A stretch of 64,000 bases of DNA from Bacteroidota bacterium (GTDB taxonomy: Bacteria > Bacteroidota > Bacteroidia > Bacteroidales > VadinHA17): positions 51,531 to 115,530 of the forward strand of contig JADFDS010000001.1 in the NCBI GenBank assembly GCA_018262715.1. Direction: 5' to 3'. A model generated the notes under the pieces. That model was not told the DNA's origin and ran no database searches. It saw only the letters and a program-made list of their open reading frames with translations. The position numbers were made by a program, and so were the translations under genes. This document shows, in pieces, positions 52,553 through 60,442 of the stretch (its first letter is position 1; the number at the start of each line of letters is the position of its first letter).

Positions 52553-54517
52553 TTAAAGGGTGAAAATTGAAATCATCATCTGCATCAGGAGAACAAACTT
52601 GTTCAGCATGCGCCTGGTGGCCGTCCGGTTTGGCTCAAGCGTCCATGAGTTGTTGATCCGGTTCACATCCATGTCAATCCGGTCATACGGATCGAGCTTG
52701 GCCCAGACCACTTTACGGGCGCCTGTATACTCATAATCCTTATAACTCGTTTTCCCGTCCCACTTTTCTAGAACCTCCTCTCCGTTATCAAATCTGACAA
52801 GGATTTCAACCGGCAGCATGACTTCACCCAACCTCTCGACACTTACCCGTGAGATATAAAGTGTGTCGCTTTTACGGTCGCTGCGGGCGTATGTCACCGA
52901 GTCGCCATCTACTACGCCAGAATAGCTCCTTATCCTGAAGCTTGTGATTCCCGAGACTCTGTAATCACATTCCCCCTTGCCGTAAAGCACCTGGTCAAAG
53001 AACCAGTTCATGTTCTCACCGAACCTGTCACCATGCTCTTTCTTCACAACATCGTTCACTACTGAAATAAAGTCGCGCCCCGAAGGGTGGCGGAAAGCCC
53101 AGCGGCGGTAATATTCCCTGAAGACATTGTCCATGGTCTCATCACCGATAATTCCCTGGAGGGTGTGCAGCCATGTTGCCGCCTTGTTGTATGACATCAT
53201 GGAATAGGTCCCGTGAGGATACATCCACGAAGGGAGATCATTCGAGGCAATTGTACGGTTTGATGAGCTGATGTAGCTGAGCCTCCCCTGGTCAGTGTCT
53301 GACATCTTCAGGAAGGGAAGCCTGACGAGTCCGTAACCGCCTCCATAGTAATGGTCAACAATGCGCTGCTCCCAGTACGAATTGACGCCTTCATCAAGCC
53401 ATGGCTCCTCAAACTCATTGCTTGCGAGGATTCCCATGAAGTATGCATGACCAAACTCGTGTATTGTCACCATCTCGGGCATCTTCATAAATGTCGGCAC
53501 TGCGCCGCCACCCATGGTGGTGAACAGAGTGGTGTACTCCATCCCTCCTGCACCTGAGCCGGAAAGAGGAGGATCAACAAATGTCAGGTGAGGCCAGGGA
53601 TAGGGCCCTACCCTGGCGGCAAGATACTCAAGCGCATAAACAACTGCATCCAGGTGGTTTTCAGCCTTTGACAGACCCATCTTACTGGTCAGGAAGGTAA
53701 TGTCAACATTGTTCCATTTCCTGGTCACGACCTTGTATCCCGGCCATGCGGTCCATGCAAAATCTACTATATCCTCAGCCCTCCATACCTCCTTCTTAAG
53801 GCCACCGCCGAGATCAATCTCCTCAATAAGTTTTCCCCCTGAGCCTGTAACAAATTCGGAGGGAAGGGTGACGGACACGTTGTAAACAGAATGGTTCGAA
53901 TAGAACTCTGAGTTGGGATGAAACTGGTGACAGTTCCAACCGTCAGTTTCACGCTGCCGCATGCCAGCCGTCTCATAGACCCCAAACTTCGGGAACCACT
54001 GTGCAACGAAGTGAAAATCATCATCATATCCGGTCCGCTGAATCGGTGATGGCAGCTTGGAGATGAAATCAATCTTCAGTACAAGAGTGTCTCCGGGAGC
54101 CACAGGCTCAGGAAGGACAACCCTCAGTACCGTTTTGTCATTTTCATTGCCGTCATCAGGTGCAACATACCCACAGGATCCCATGAGGTCATTGCCACTG
54201 CCGTCCCTCATGGATTTGATTTTGACCCAGCCCCATCCGTCGTCACCGGATGCAGACCATCTTCCTCCGGAGGCAAAAGTACTCTTGTTGCTGCTGAAGG
54301 CGTTGAGATACATGTGCATCATCGCCTCCCCTACCGGCATGGATGAGTGATTGACCCACCACGCCGTCATCTGGCCGCTGACAGTGTGCTTCCCCGGGTC
54401 AAGGGTAACGTCAATGTCATACCCTGTAAGCCTAGCACTCAGAGGCTTGTCAACAATAACCTGTCCGCCTGCCGTGAACGGAAGCAGACACATAAAAACT
54501 AGCAAAATCCGTTTCAT
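52553..54517 (-). CDS. M1-family zinc metallopeptidase (aminopeptidase N-like), exported
   Basis: The protein is 654 aa. Signal peptide about 1-18 (MKRILLVFMCLLPFTAGGQ). An N-terminal beta domain (about 20-270) starts YDIDVTLDPGKHTVSGQMTA. The zinc site is HEFGHAYF near residue 353 with the third ligand Glu in PWLDEGVNSYW. The substrate-loop motif is GAGGMEYTTLF in place of GAMEN. M1 enzymes remove N-terminal residues, but the altered GGMEY exopeptidase motif leaves specificity open. It is divergent from the TetR gene, sharing an 86-bp intergenic region. Confidence 0.88.
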   Translation of the reverse strand: MKRILLVFMCLLPFTAGGQVIVDKPLSARLTGYDIDVTLDPGKHTVSGQMTAWWVNHSSMPVGEAMMHMYLNAFSSNKSTFASGGRWSASGDDGWGWVKIKSMRDGSGNDLMGSCGYVAPDDGNENDKTVLRVVLPEPVAPGDTLVLKIDFISKLPSPIQRTGYDDDFHFVAQWFPKFGVYETAGMRQRETDGWNCHQFHPNSEFYSNHSVYNVSVTLPSEFVTGSGGKLIEEIDLGGGLKKEVWRAEDIVDFAWTAWPGYKVVTRKWNNVDITFLTSKMGLSKAENHLDAVVYALEYLAARVGPYPWPHLTFVDPPLSGSGAGGMEYTTLFTTMGGGAVPTFMKMPEMVTIHEFGHAYFMGILASNEFEEPWLDEGVNSYWEQRIVDHYYGGGYGLVRLPFLKMSDTDQGRLSYISSSNRTIASNDLPSWMYPHGTYSMMSYNKAATWLHTLQGIIGDETMDNVFREYYRRWAFRHPSGRDFISVVNDVVKKEHGDRFGENMNWFFDQVLYGKGECDYRVSGITSFRIRSYSGVVDGDSVTYARSDRKSDTLYISRVSVERLGEVMLPVEILVRFDNGEEVLEKWDGKTSYKDYEYTGARKVVWAKLDPYDRIDMDVNRINNSWTLEPNRTATRRMLNKFVLLMQMMISIFTL

Positions 54518-54573
54518 TACTGTCCGTTTAATGAATAAACCCTTAAAATTAAACTATAATTTCCTCGCTTTAC

Positions 54574-54581
54574 TAACTTTG
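54574..54581 (+). promoter_or_regulatory. Candidate -7 box for the TetR gene
   Basis: TAACTTTG matches the Bacteroidota -7 consensus TAnnTTTG exactly, 22 bp before the TetR ATG at 54604. A convincing -33 box 19-21 bp upstream is not seen. The divergent M1 operon starts only 56 bp away, so a TetR product bound here could affect both. Confidence 0.4.
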
Positions 54582-54603
54582 CACATATTTCTTATTTTGT
54601 GCA

Positions 54604-55185
54604 ATGGCTAGAAAGAGTACACGTGATATGATAATTGACGTCGCTGCCGGGCTGTTTGCCACCGTGGGTTTGCGAAGGACCACCATGGAGACGATAGCGG
54701 CTGCAGCCGGACGTGGCAGGCGTACTGTGTACATGTATTTCAGGAACAAAGCCCAGATCTATGACGCAGTGGTTGAGAAGGAGATCAGGCAGATCACCGG
54801 ACCACTGAGCTCACTGGCACGGTCTGACGGGGAACTCGGGACAGTCATTCATCGTTATGGTGAGGAGAGGATGCAACTGCTGGGCGATCTGATCATGCGC
54901 AATCCGTTGTTGATGAAGGATTTTTCCCAGGGGCACAGCAGGATAGAGAAGCTCAGGGACAAGCTTCAGAAGGCTGAGATGCAGATACTTATTCCTCTCT
55001 TCAGAAGGCATTTGCCGGAGACTGAGGTGTCAGGGAAAATATCACCTGAGGATTGTGCCGGACTCTACCTCGGGATGCTTCGCGGTAACGACAGGCTGTT
55101 GACAAAAACGGACGGTCTCAGTGAGGCCATCCGTCTCTCGTCAATTTCTTCATGGCTGTTGCTCAGGGCCATCTCTGGCAGTTGA
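54604..55185 (+). CDS. TetR/AcrR-family transcriptional regulator
   Basis: The protein is 193 aa. The N-terminal helix-turn-helix (about residues 10-55) reads DVAAGLFATVGLRRTTMETI and AAAAGRGRRTVYMYFRNKAQ, the TetR signature; the rest is helical with no signature I can assign to a ligand. It is divergent from the M1 peptidase/membrane protein/propeller operon, its likely target. After its stop is a tract of 21-bp palindromic repeats (55246-55350). Confidence 0.92.
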   Translation: MARKSTRDMIIDVAAGLFATVGLRRTTMETIAAAAGRGRRTVYMYFRNKAQIYDAVVEKEIRQITGPLSSLARSDGELGTVIHRYGEERMQLLGDLIMRNPLLMKDFSQGHSRIEKLRDKLQKAEMQILIPLFRRHLPETEVSGKISPEDCAGLYLGMLRGNDRLLTKTDGLSEAIRLSSISSWLLLRAISGS

Positions 55186-55245
55186 GCACGGCACCCGTCA
55201 CAGCGCCGGAAGAATCATTTATCAGAAACTTTTTATGTCTGTCGC

Positions 55246-55350
55246 GGGGTGGCACATTTGTGCCGCAGGGTGGCACATTTGTACCGCGGGGTGGCACATT
55301 TGTGCCGCGGGGTGGCACATTTGTGCCGCGGGGTGGCACATTTGTACCGC
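55246..55350. repeat. Five tandem 21-bp palindromic repeats
   Basis: Five contiguous 21-bp units (55246, 55267, 55288, 55309 and 55330) have the form GGGGTGGCACATTTGTGCCGC. The first base varies in unit 2 (A), and units 2 and 5 carry TACC instead of TGCC. The core GGCACA-TT-TGTGCC is a perfect 6-bp inverted repeat in units 1, 3 and 4. They fill the gap between the convergent TetR and dihydroorotate-dehydrogenase-like genes. There are no spacers, so this is not a CRISPR array. A terminator, mRNA 3'-end or protein-binding role is possible. Confidence 0.85.
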
Positions 55351-55377
55351 CGGCTGCAATGCCCGGGACCGGTTGTT

Positions 55378-56400
55378 TCAGCTCAGCGAGCGGTACTTCT
55401 TCATTATGTCTCCTGAGTTCAGCATGAAATCGATATACTGAGCACGTGTATAGGGAAGCTTGTTAGCTGATTTCTTCATTGATAGTTTCCCGCGGAAGCT
55501 GTCAAGGTCCTTGTAACCGTGACCGTCCATCCATTTTTCAATCTCCCCGGTCATGGATTCTACAACTTCAACCCCGTTGCGATAGAGTGTGCTGACAACC
55601 TGCACCGCATCAGCCCCGGCCAGGATCATCTTTATAACATCATTTGCCGAGTAAACTCCTGTTGAGGTGCAAACGGACGACCTGACATTACCATGCAGCA
55701 TGCCGGTGAACCTGAGCGGGAGCTTGTTGTCCTCGCTGCTGCTGAGGTTATACGGCATTGTATGCTTCTCACTGTATATGTCGATATCGGGCTGAATCAG
55801 CCTGTTGAAAACAACAACCGCGTCAGTGCCGGCTGTGTCAAGCTCAGATATGAATTTAAGCGTGTTCGTATAGTATGGAGTGAGCTTCACAGCCACCGGA
55901 ATCTTCACGGCCTCTTTTACCTTGCGAAGGGTCTCCACCTGTTTCTTTTCGATCGTTTCACGATCCTTGCCCGATTCGTCAGGGAGCGAATAGAAATTCA
56001 GTTCCAGTCCGTCAACACCTGTTGCTGCTGCTTTTACTGCGTATTCAACCCAAACCTCGTCATTAATGGCATTGAGGCTGGCAAAAAAGGGAACAGATAC
56101 AGCCTCCCGGGCTTTCTTCAGGTGAAGGAGATAGTCTTCAGGTGATTCCGGCACTGTATGGGAGTTGGGGAACAGCGTCACCTGTTCGGCGTGTCTGTGC
56201 TCATACTCAGTTTTGAGTTCGTATAGCTCAAGATTCTCGAGTTGTACCTGCTCTTCGAAGAGAGATTTGTAGACGATTGCTGCAACACCGGCCTGTTCCA
56301 GTTTCTGCAGCTTGTGGATGTCAGTCACCATGTTGCTGGCACCAGCAATAATAGGGTTCTTCAGCTCGATGCCCATGTAGCGTGTTCTCAGATCTGCCAT
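55378..56400 (-). CDS. Dihydroorotate dehydrogenase-like FMN enzyme
   Basis: The protein (340 aa) is a TIM-barrel of the dihydroorotate dehydrogenase family: YMGIELKNPIIAGASNMV at the start, DGLELNFYSLP, KIPVAVKLTPYYTN, AVVVFNRL and a C-terminal phosphate-binding region ILAGADAVQVVSTLYRNG. The usual catalytic Ser/Cys loop and orotate-binding residues are not obviously kept, and GLELNFY replaces the classical lELNvSCPN. This places it in the DHOD-like group common in Bacteroidota, whose substrate may not be dihydroorotate. No pyr gene is adjacent. Confidence 0.85.
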   Translation of the reverse strand: MADLRTRYMGIELKNPIIAGASNMVTDIHKLQKLEQAGVAAIVYKSLFEEQVQLENLELYELKTEYEHRHAEQVTLFPNSHTVPESPEDYLLHLKKAREAVSVPFFASLNAINDEVWVEYAVKAAATGVDGLELNFYSLPDESGKDRETIEKKQVETLRKVKEAVKIPVAVKLTPYYTNTLKFISELDTAGTDAVVVFNRLIQPDIDIYSEKHTMPYNLSSSEDNKLPLRFTGMLHGNVRSSVCTSTGVYSANDVIKMILAGADAVQVVSTLYRNGVEVVESMTGEIEKWMDGHGYKDLDSFRGKLSMKKSANKLPYTRAQYIDFMLNSGDIMKKYRSLS

Positions 56401-56524
56401 GACGTTTATTTTTTATGTATAACAACAGGTTAAACAAAAAGTTCGGCGTGAGGCTGATTAAAACGTTTGCGGCTGCTGGGGATCCGGTCGGCGGATTTAC
56501 ACTGCATGGCGCTGGCTGTGGCGC

Positions 56525-56580
56525 AAAAAAAAACGGCCGGGGGTGCCGGCAGTAAAAAAACGGCCGGGGGTGCCGGCCGT
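56525..56580 (-). terminator. Tandem duplicated rho-independent terminator
   Basis: On the minus strand, after the glutathione peroxidase stop, the hairpin ACGGCCGG-CACCC-CCGGCCGT (56580 to 56560) runs into seven T. A second copy of its 17-bp core (56534-56550) is followed by nine T. The two copies CGGCCGGGGGTGCCGGC (plus strand) are 27 bp apart and identical. The first hairpin has a perfect 8-bp stem; the second lacks the outermost pairs. Confidence 0.75.
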
Positions 56581-56600
56581 CAATTTTTGTATGTCAGAAT

Positions 56601-57173
56601 TTATTTTGCCTGGATAAACTGTCCCTTTGTAACCCAGTTAACCACCTCGTCAGAGAGAGGTTTGACTGCAGGTTTGAAGAAGCCCACGAGTTTGCCGTTC
56701 TCATCTATGATATATTTCTGGAAGTTCCATGATACTTCCGAGTCGAGCACACCGTTTGCGCTTTTGCTGGTGAGCCATCTGTAGAGGGGGTGCATGTCAT
56801 CGCCCTTGACGGAAATTTTTGACATCATCGGGAAGGTCACTCCGTACCTGCTGTCGCAGAATTGTTTGATTTCCTCGTTGCTTCCGGGCTCCTGGCCCAT
56901 GAAATTATTCGCCGGGAATCCGATTATGACCAGCTTCTGTTTGTATGCCTTGTTGAGCAGTTCGAGGTCCTTGTACTGGGGAGTATGGCCGCATTTTGAA
57001 GCAGTATTCACTATCATCACCTTTTTGCCTTTCAGGTCAGCCATGCTGTACTGTTGACCGTCAATGGACTCGACGGTAAAGTCGTAGAACGACTTCTGAG
57101 ACAGGGCGGGTGCCAGGATGAAGGCCATCAGTGCTGCCATGGTAAAGAGTTTTTTTTTCATTTTTTCAGTCAT
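56601..57173 (-). CDS. Glutathione peroxidase (cysteine type), exported
   Basis: This 190-aa thiol peroxidase has a signal peptide (MKKKLFTMAALMAFILAPALSQ; ATG at 57161 gives the same signal without four extra residues). The active-site set is NTASKCG (Cys61), GFPANNFMGQEPG (Gln94) and SWNFQKY (Trp149, Asn150). The catalytic residue is Cys, encoded normally, not selenocysteine. Family members reduce H2O2 and lipid peroxides, generally with thioredoxin in bacteria. Export suggests periplasmic peroxide defence. Confidence 0.92.
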   Translation of the reverse strand: MTEKMKKKLFTMAALMAFILAPALSQKSFYDFTVESIDGQQYSMADLKGKKVMIVNTASKCGHTPQYKDLELLNKAYKQKLVIIGFPANNFMGQEPGSNEEIKQFCDSRYGVTFPMMSKISVKGDDMHPLYRWLTSKSANGVLDSEVSWNFQKYIIDENGKLVGFFKPAVKPLSDEVVNWVTKGQFIQAK

Positions 57174-57260
57174 TTAATTCAGTAATAACAAACCTGGTGC
57201 CAAATGGTTTCAATGCCCGTAATAAAACTATCCGGGAGGCCGAAGTTACAAAAATCTTTC

Positions 57261-57268
57261 TATTTTTG
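57261..57268 (+). promoter_or_regulatory. Candidate -7 box for tRNA-Pro
   Basis: TATTTTTG is an exact TAnnTTTG match 12 bp before the mature tRNA start, a sensible distance for a tRNA promoter. A clear -33 element was not seen. Confidence 0.45.
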
Positions 57269-57279
57269 CATCGCCGATT

Positions 57280-57354
57280 CGGGGTATAGCGCAGTCCGGT
57301 TAGCGCATCTGGTTTGGGACCAGAGGGCCGCAAGTTCGAATCTTGCTACCCCGA
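57280..57354 (+). tRNA. tRNA-Pro (anticodon TGG)
   Basis: A full cloverleaf can be drawn: acceptor CGGGGTA/TACCCCG with discriminator A, D-arm GCGC/GCGC, anticodon stem TCTGG/CCAGA with loop TTTGGGA (anticodon TGG), variable GGGCC and T-arm GCAAG-TTCGAAT-CTTGC. The 3' CCA is not encoded. The sequence after it forms nested palindromes (see 57356-57487). Confidence 0.95.
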
Positions 57355-57355
57355 C

Positions 57356-57487
57356 ATAAGAAAAAGCCCGGCCCGCCGAAAGGTGGAGCGGGCTTTAATT
57401 TTTTCGAGCGACGAAAGCTTGCTTTCAGGAGCGAGAAAGAAATTAAAGACCGGAAGCTCGCGCAGCGAGTACCGGGCTTTTTCTTAT
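57356..57487. repeat. Nested palindrome downstream of tRNA-Pro
   Basis: The outer arms ATAAGAAAAAGCCCGG (57356-57371) and CCGGGCTTTTTCTTAT (57472-57487) are a perfect 16-bp inverted repeat enclosing about 100 bp. Inside lie GCCCG/CGGGC and CTTTAATTT/AAATTAAAG pairs. Just beyond, the segment AGACCGGAAGCTCGCG (from 57447) is repeated near 57543. The left part may act as the tRNA terminator (CCCGGCCC stem with following T-run), and the whole as an extragenic structured repeat. Confidence 0.7.
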
Positions 57488-57575
57488 AGTCACCCCCCCG
57501 AAAAGTGATCATGAGCGAGCTCCAGCGAGCGAATAATCACTTCAGACCGGAAGCTCGCGAATAACCACACCCCCC

Positions 57576-59975
57576 CTACTCGTACCTTAACGCCTCAACC
57601 GGGTTTCTGTTGGCAAACCTGTAATAGTTCACTGCCGCAACAAGCGCTACTGAAAACAGAATTGCCAGGCTGCAAAGGACAAACAATCCCCAGTGCATCG
57701 GAACCTTTACCGCGAAATTCTGCATCCATTTGTCGACGGTAAACCAAACCCCGATCAGGCCTGCAAGAACAGATGGGATGGCAATGTACTCCAGCTCAAG
57801 TATAAAAACTTTAAGGATATCAGAAGTAGTGGCGCCGCTTATCTTTCTGACGGCCAGTTCCTTCTGATGCCTGCCGGCCTCACTTGTTGTATAACCAAGC
57901 AGACCGATAACCAGGATGACCAGAATAACCGCATTCCCCGCCATCAATGCATTCCGGAACCCCTTCTGGGCATTATACATGTTCTCAAGATCCTCCTCAA
58001 GGCTCCTGACGGTGGCATCTTTCTGAGGCATTCCCAGGTTCATTACATCCGCAATCTCCTTTTTCATACCAGATTCCAACCCCTCACGCACCTTGACAAG
58101 TATCAGGAATGAAGAAGCCGGTTTCTCGATTTTCATTTGTACGAACCTTTCTTCTGGCAGGTAGAAGAAAACCGCAGGCCGCGTGTCGGGTTCCGCTATT
58201 GAATTGATTATGAAATCGGGGAAAACGCCACAGACAGTTGTTGATCCGTGTTCGGTTATATGGATTTGTTTTCCCACGACCCCGTCCGTCCAGCCAAAGT
58301 GCATCTTCAGCATATCTGACCCCTTCTCACTGATCACAATATCATTTACAGCCGTATTGCCGGGTGAAAAGTTTTGTCCGGCTGATACCTTAATATCCAA
58401 AATCGAAAGGAAATTCTCATCTGCCTCGTAAAAATCAGCAACATTGAACAACTCCATCTGTCCGTCATGTGGTCTTACATTATTACCCGAAGCGCCGTTA
58501 AGTGGGAGACCGTAACCCAGGCCTACATTTTCCACCTCGGGCAACGCCCGAAGTTCGTTCAGAATGGTCTGAAGCCTGTTACCATCCATCCCAACCGTAG
58601 ATCCGTAATAGACTCCATCCACATTGTACCCATGGTCTGCGTTCTTCATCATGCCGAATTGCAGTGTTACGAAGATCATCAGGGTAAGGATGAACGAGGC
58701 GCCTGCAAACTGAACGGAGAGCAAAGCAAGTTTCCACCTGTTGTTTTTCTGCTTGTATGACCGGAATACGGTTGCCACCGGAATTCGCGAAAAAAACCTG
58801 CCCGGGAACCATCCGGTTATCAGTACAAGTAATGTAACAATTGCCAGCAGCGGTAATATAACATAAGGGTTCATCACGGCAGCGATACTGTGCCCGAGCT
58901 GTGATTCAATAACCGGCTTCAATGCTGCTATGATCAGGACAGCTCCGGCCATTGAAATGAAGAAAAGTATCAGGGTTTCGACGAAGACAATCAGTTGCAA
59001 CGTTCTGGCCTGCGCCCCGAATGTCTTATGGATGGCAGATGACTTTGCCCTGGTTACAAGTGCACTGAGGGTCAGCAGAATATAATTCATCAGCGAAACG
59101 AAAAGCACAGCGATTGCAATTGTGCTGAGAATGATTATCATATCCGTCACACCTCCGGAATATAATCTCCTTATTGGCAAAAACGAATACTTAAGGATAC
59201 TCCCTCCGTACTCCGTCTCCAGCCTGACAATATCCTGATGTACCTCCTGCATTTTCCGTACTGCAGGCGCAAGGCTCTCAGGAGCGGCACCGGGCTCAAG
59301 TTTTACACATGTATAGTACCTGTCATTACCCATCCAGTTATCTGTTCCGTCCCAGGTAAAATGCTTCGTTGATACCATCGAGATGAGTAAATCATAATGA
59401 TAGTTTGTATTCTCCGGCAGCTCTTTGAATACTCCTGCAATTGTCAGTTTCTTGTCGGGATACCTCTTCAGGGTGATCACCTTCCCGATTACGTCTCCAC
59501 CTATCGCCTTAGCAATTTTCTCCGATACCATACATGCCAGTGGCGTTTTCAGAATCTCAGCCGGATTCCCCATGACGACCTGCCGGGGCAGAACATCAAA
59601 GAGAAATTCGTCGCTCAGGGACACGTCTGCTTCGTAACTGTTAAGGTCTTCAGCATAAAATACATTTGTGCCTATCGAATTCAGTCGGCAGGCCGCTTCA
59701 ATACCGGGGACCTCAGCCTTCAGACCGGGTCCGATGGCGCCGCTGACCCTCGGATGACTCATCATGTCTTCCGATGACTTGTCCGGTCTGAAATTCTCAT
59801 GAACAACATAAATTCGTCCGGCATCCGGATAGAAGCTGTCGTAACTGTAATAATACAATACTTCGGCAATGAGCAATATGCCAAAAGCCAGTCCGGCTGA
59901 GAGTGATATGATACGGGTGACTGTATGTTCTCCTTTCCGGAACAGAGGTCGAAACGCCAGCTTGAATGTGTTCAT
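57576..59975 (-). CDS. FtsX/MacB-type ABC transporter permease
   Basis: The start is set at ATG 59975 (MNTFKLAFRPLFRKGEHTV), 799 aa; the 20 upstream codons lack coding features. The layout is that of the double-FtsX permeases of Bacteroidota: a first membrane segment (ISLSAGLAFGILLIAEVLYYY), a large periplasmic MacB_PCD-like domain, FtsX segments (MIIILSTIAIAVLFVSLMNYILLT), a second periplasmic domain and final segments (GNAVILVILVIGLLGYTTSEAG; SVLAGLIGVWFTV). Family members move antimicrobial or lipoprotein cargo, or couple energy to periplasmic partners. No ATPase or membrane-fusion gene is adjacent, so the partner must be elsewhere. Confidence 0.9.
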   Translation of the reverse strand: MNTFKLAFRPLFRKGEHTVTRIISLSAGLAFGILLIAEVLYYYSYDSFYPDAGRIYVVHENFRPDKSSEDMMSHPRVSGAIGPGLKAEVPGIEAACRLNSIGTNVFYAEDLNSYEADVSLSDEFLFDVLPRQVVMGNPAEILKTPLACMVSEKIAKAIGGDVIGKVITLKRYPDKKLTIAGVFKELPENTNYHYDLLISMVSTKHFTWDGTDNWMGNDRYYTCVKLEPGAAPESLAPAVRKMQEVHQDIVRLETEYGGSILKYSFLPIRRLYSGGVTDMIIILSTIAIAVLFVSLMNYILLTLSALVTRAKSSAIHKTFGAQARTLQLIVFVETLILFFISMAGAVLIIAALKPVIESQLGHSIAAVMNPYVILPLLAIVTLLVLITGWFPGRFFSRIPVATVFRSYKQKNNRWKLALLSVQFAGASFILTLMIFVTLQFGMMKNADHGYNVDGVYYGSTVGMDGNRLQTILNELRALPEVENVGLGYGLPLNGASGNNVRPHDGQMELFNVADFYEADENFLSILDIKVSAGQNFSPGNTAVNDIVISEKGSDMLKMHFGWTDGVVGKQIHITEHGSTTVCGVFPDFIINSIAEPDTRPAVFFYLPEERFVQMKIEKPASSFLILVKVREGLESGMKKEIADVMNLGMPQKDATVRSLEEDLENMYNAQKGFRNALMAGNAVILVILVIGLLGYTTSEAGRHQKELAVRKISGATTSDILKVFILELEYIAIPSVLAGLIGVWFTVDKWMQNFAVKVPMHWGLFVLCSLAILFSVALVAAVNYYRFANRNPVEALRYE

Positions 59976-60198
59976 GAGGATTTTTTTGATCAAGTCCCTT
60001 TGAATACAGACCTTAAAAAAAACAAATCGTTGCACTCCGGTCAGAGATTATTCCTCTTTTTGCCTGCCGTATCTGTTACCGGACCCTGGCAGTCAACCGG
60101 AATGAGGATTGACATATCCGGGTACACCGTCGTAATCCGAGTTTCAGAACCGGCATGAAAACTATAGTTGCAATGACTGAAAATTGGTCAAGTATACC

Positions 60199-60206
60199 TA
60201 TCTTTA
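60199..60206 (+). promoter_or_regulatory. Candidate -7 box for the small membrane-peptide gene
   Basis: TATCTTTA fits TAnnTTTG at 7 of 8 positions, 47 bp upstream of the small ORF at 60253. No convincing -33 box at standard spacing. Confidence 0.3.
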
Positions 60207-60252
60207 GCTTACTGAATTGAAAATGATCAGTTAACACAAATATCCACACACA

Positions 60253-60372
60253 ATGAACAATCTATTCAGAGGATTATTGGCAGGTATCGGGGCATGGAAA
60301 TTAGGCGGCGGATGTCTGGGCACTATTGTGGTTTTTATAATTATCTGGGTTCTGCTTGGACAATGCAGTTAA
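60253..60372 (+). CDS. Small membrane peptide (39 aa)
   Basis: An ORF begins at ATG 60253 and ends TAA at 60372. Its 39-residue product starts MNNLFRGLLAGIGAWKLGGG and ends in a hydrophobic stretch (CLGTIVVFIIIWVLLGQC) that would span the membrane once. The glycine-rich amphipathic start plus one transmembrane segment is typical of real small membrane proteins. The DNA upstream is AT-rich with a possible -7 box. No homologue is recognised. It lies 70 bp before the DUF1338 gene. Confidence 0.6.
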   Translation: MNNLFRGLLAGIGAWKLGGGCLGTIVVFIIIWVLLGQCS

Positions 60373-60442
60373 TTATTCTGCTGCAAGCAACCGCAGGATT
60401 TGAATCAGATCTGGAGTATTGATCACAGATGAGTATGAAGAT

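Noticed and set aside
55246..55350. CRISPR array
   Set aside because: The units are contiguous without spacers, and no cas gene is near.
55121..55441. ORF with repeated WHIC or heptapeptide runs
   Set aside because: The repetition is only the translation of the 21-bp palindromic DNA repeat. It starts inside the TetR gene and has no ribosome-binding or domain support.
56601..57173. Selenocysteine-type glutathione peroxidase
   Set aside because: The active-site position (residue 61) is a normal cysteine codon, not TGA.
57280..57487. tRNA-linked integrated element with an att site
   Set aside because: The repeats are within 200 bp, no integrase or mobile gene is present, and no copy of the tRNA 3' end was found nearby.
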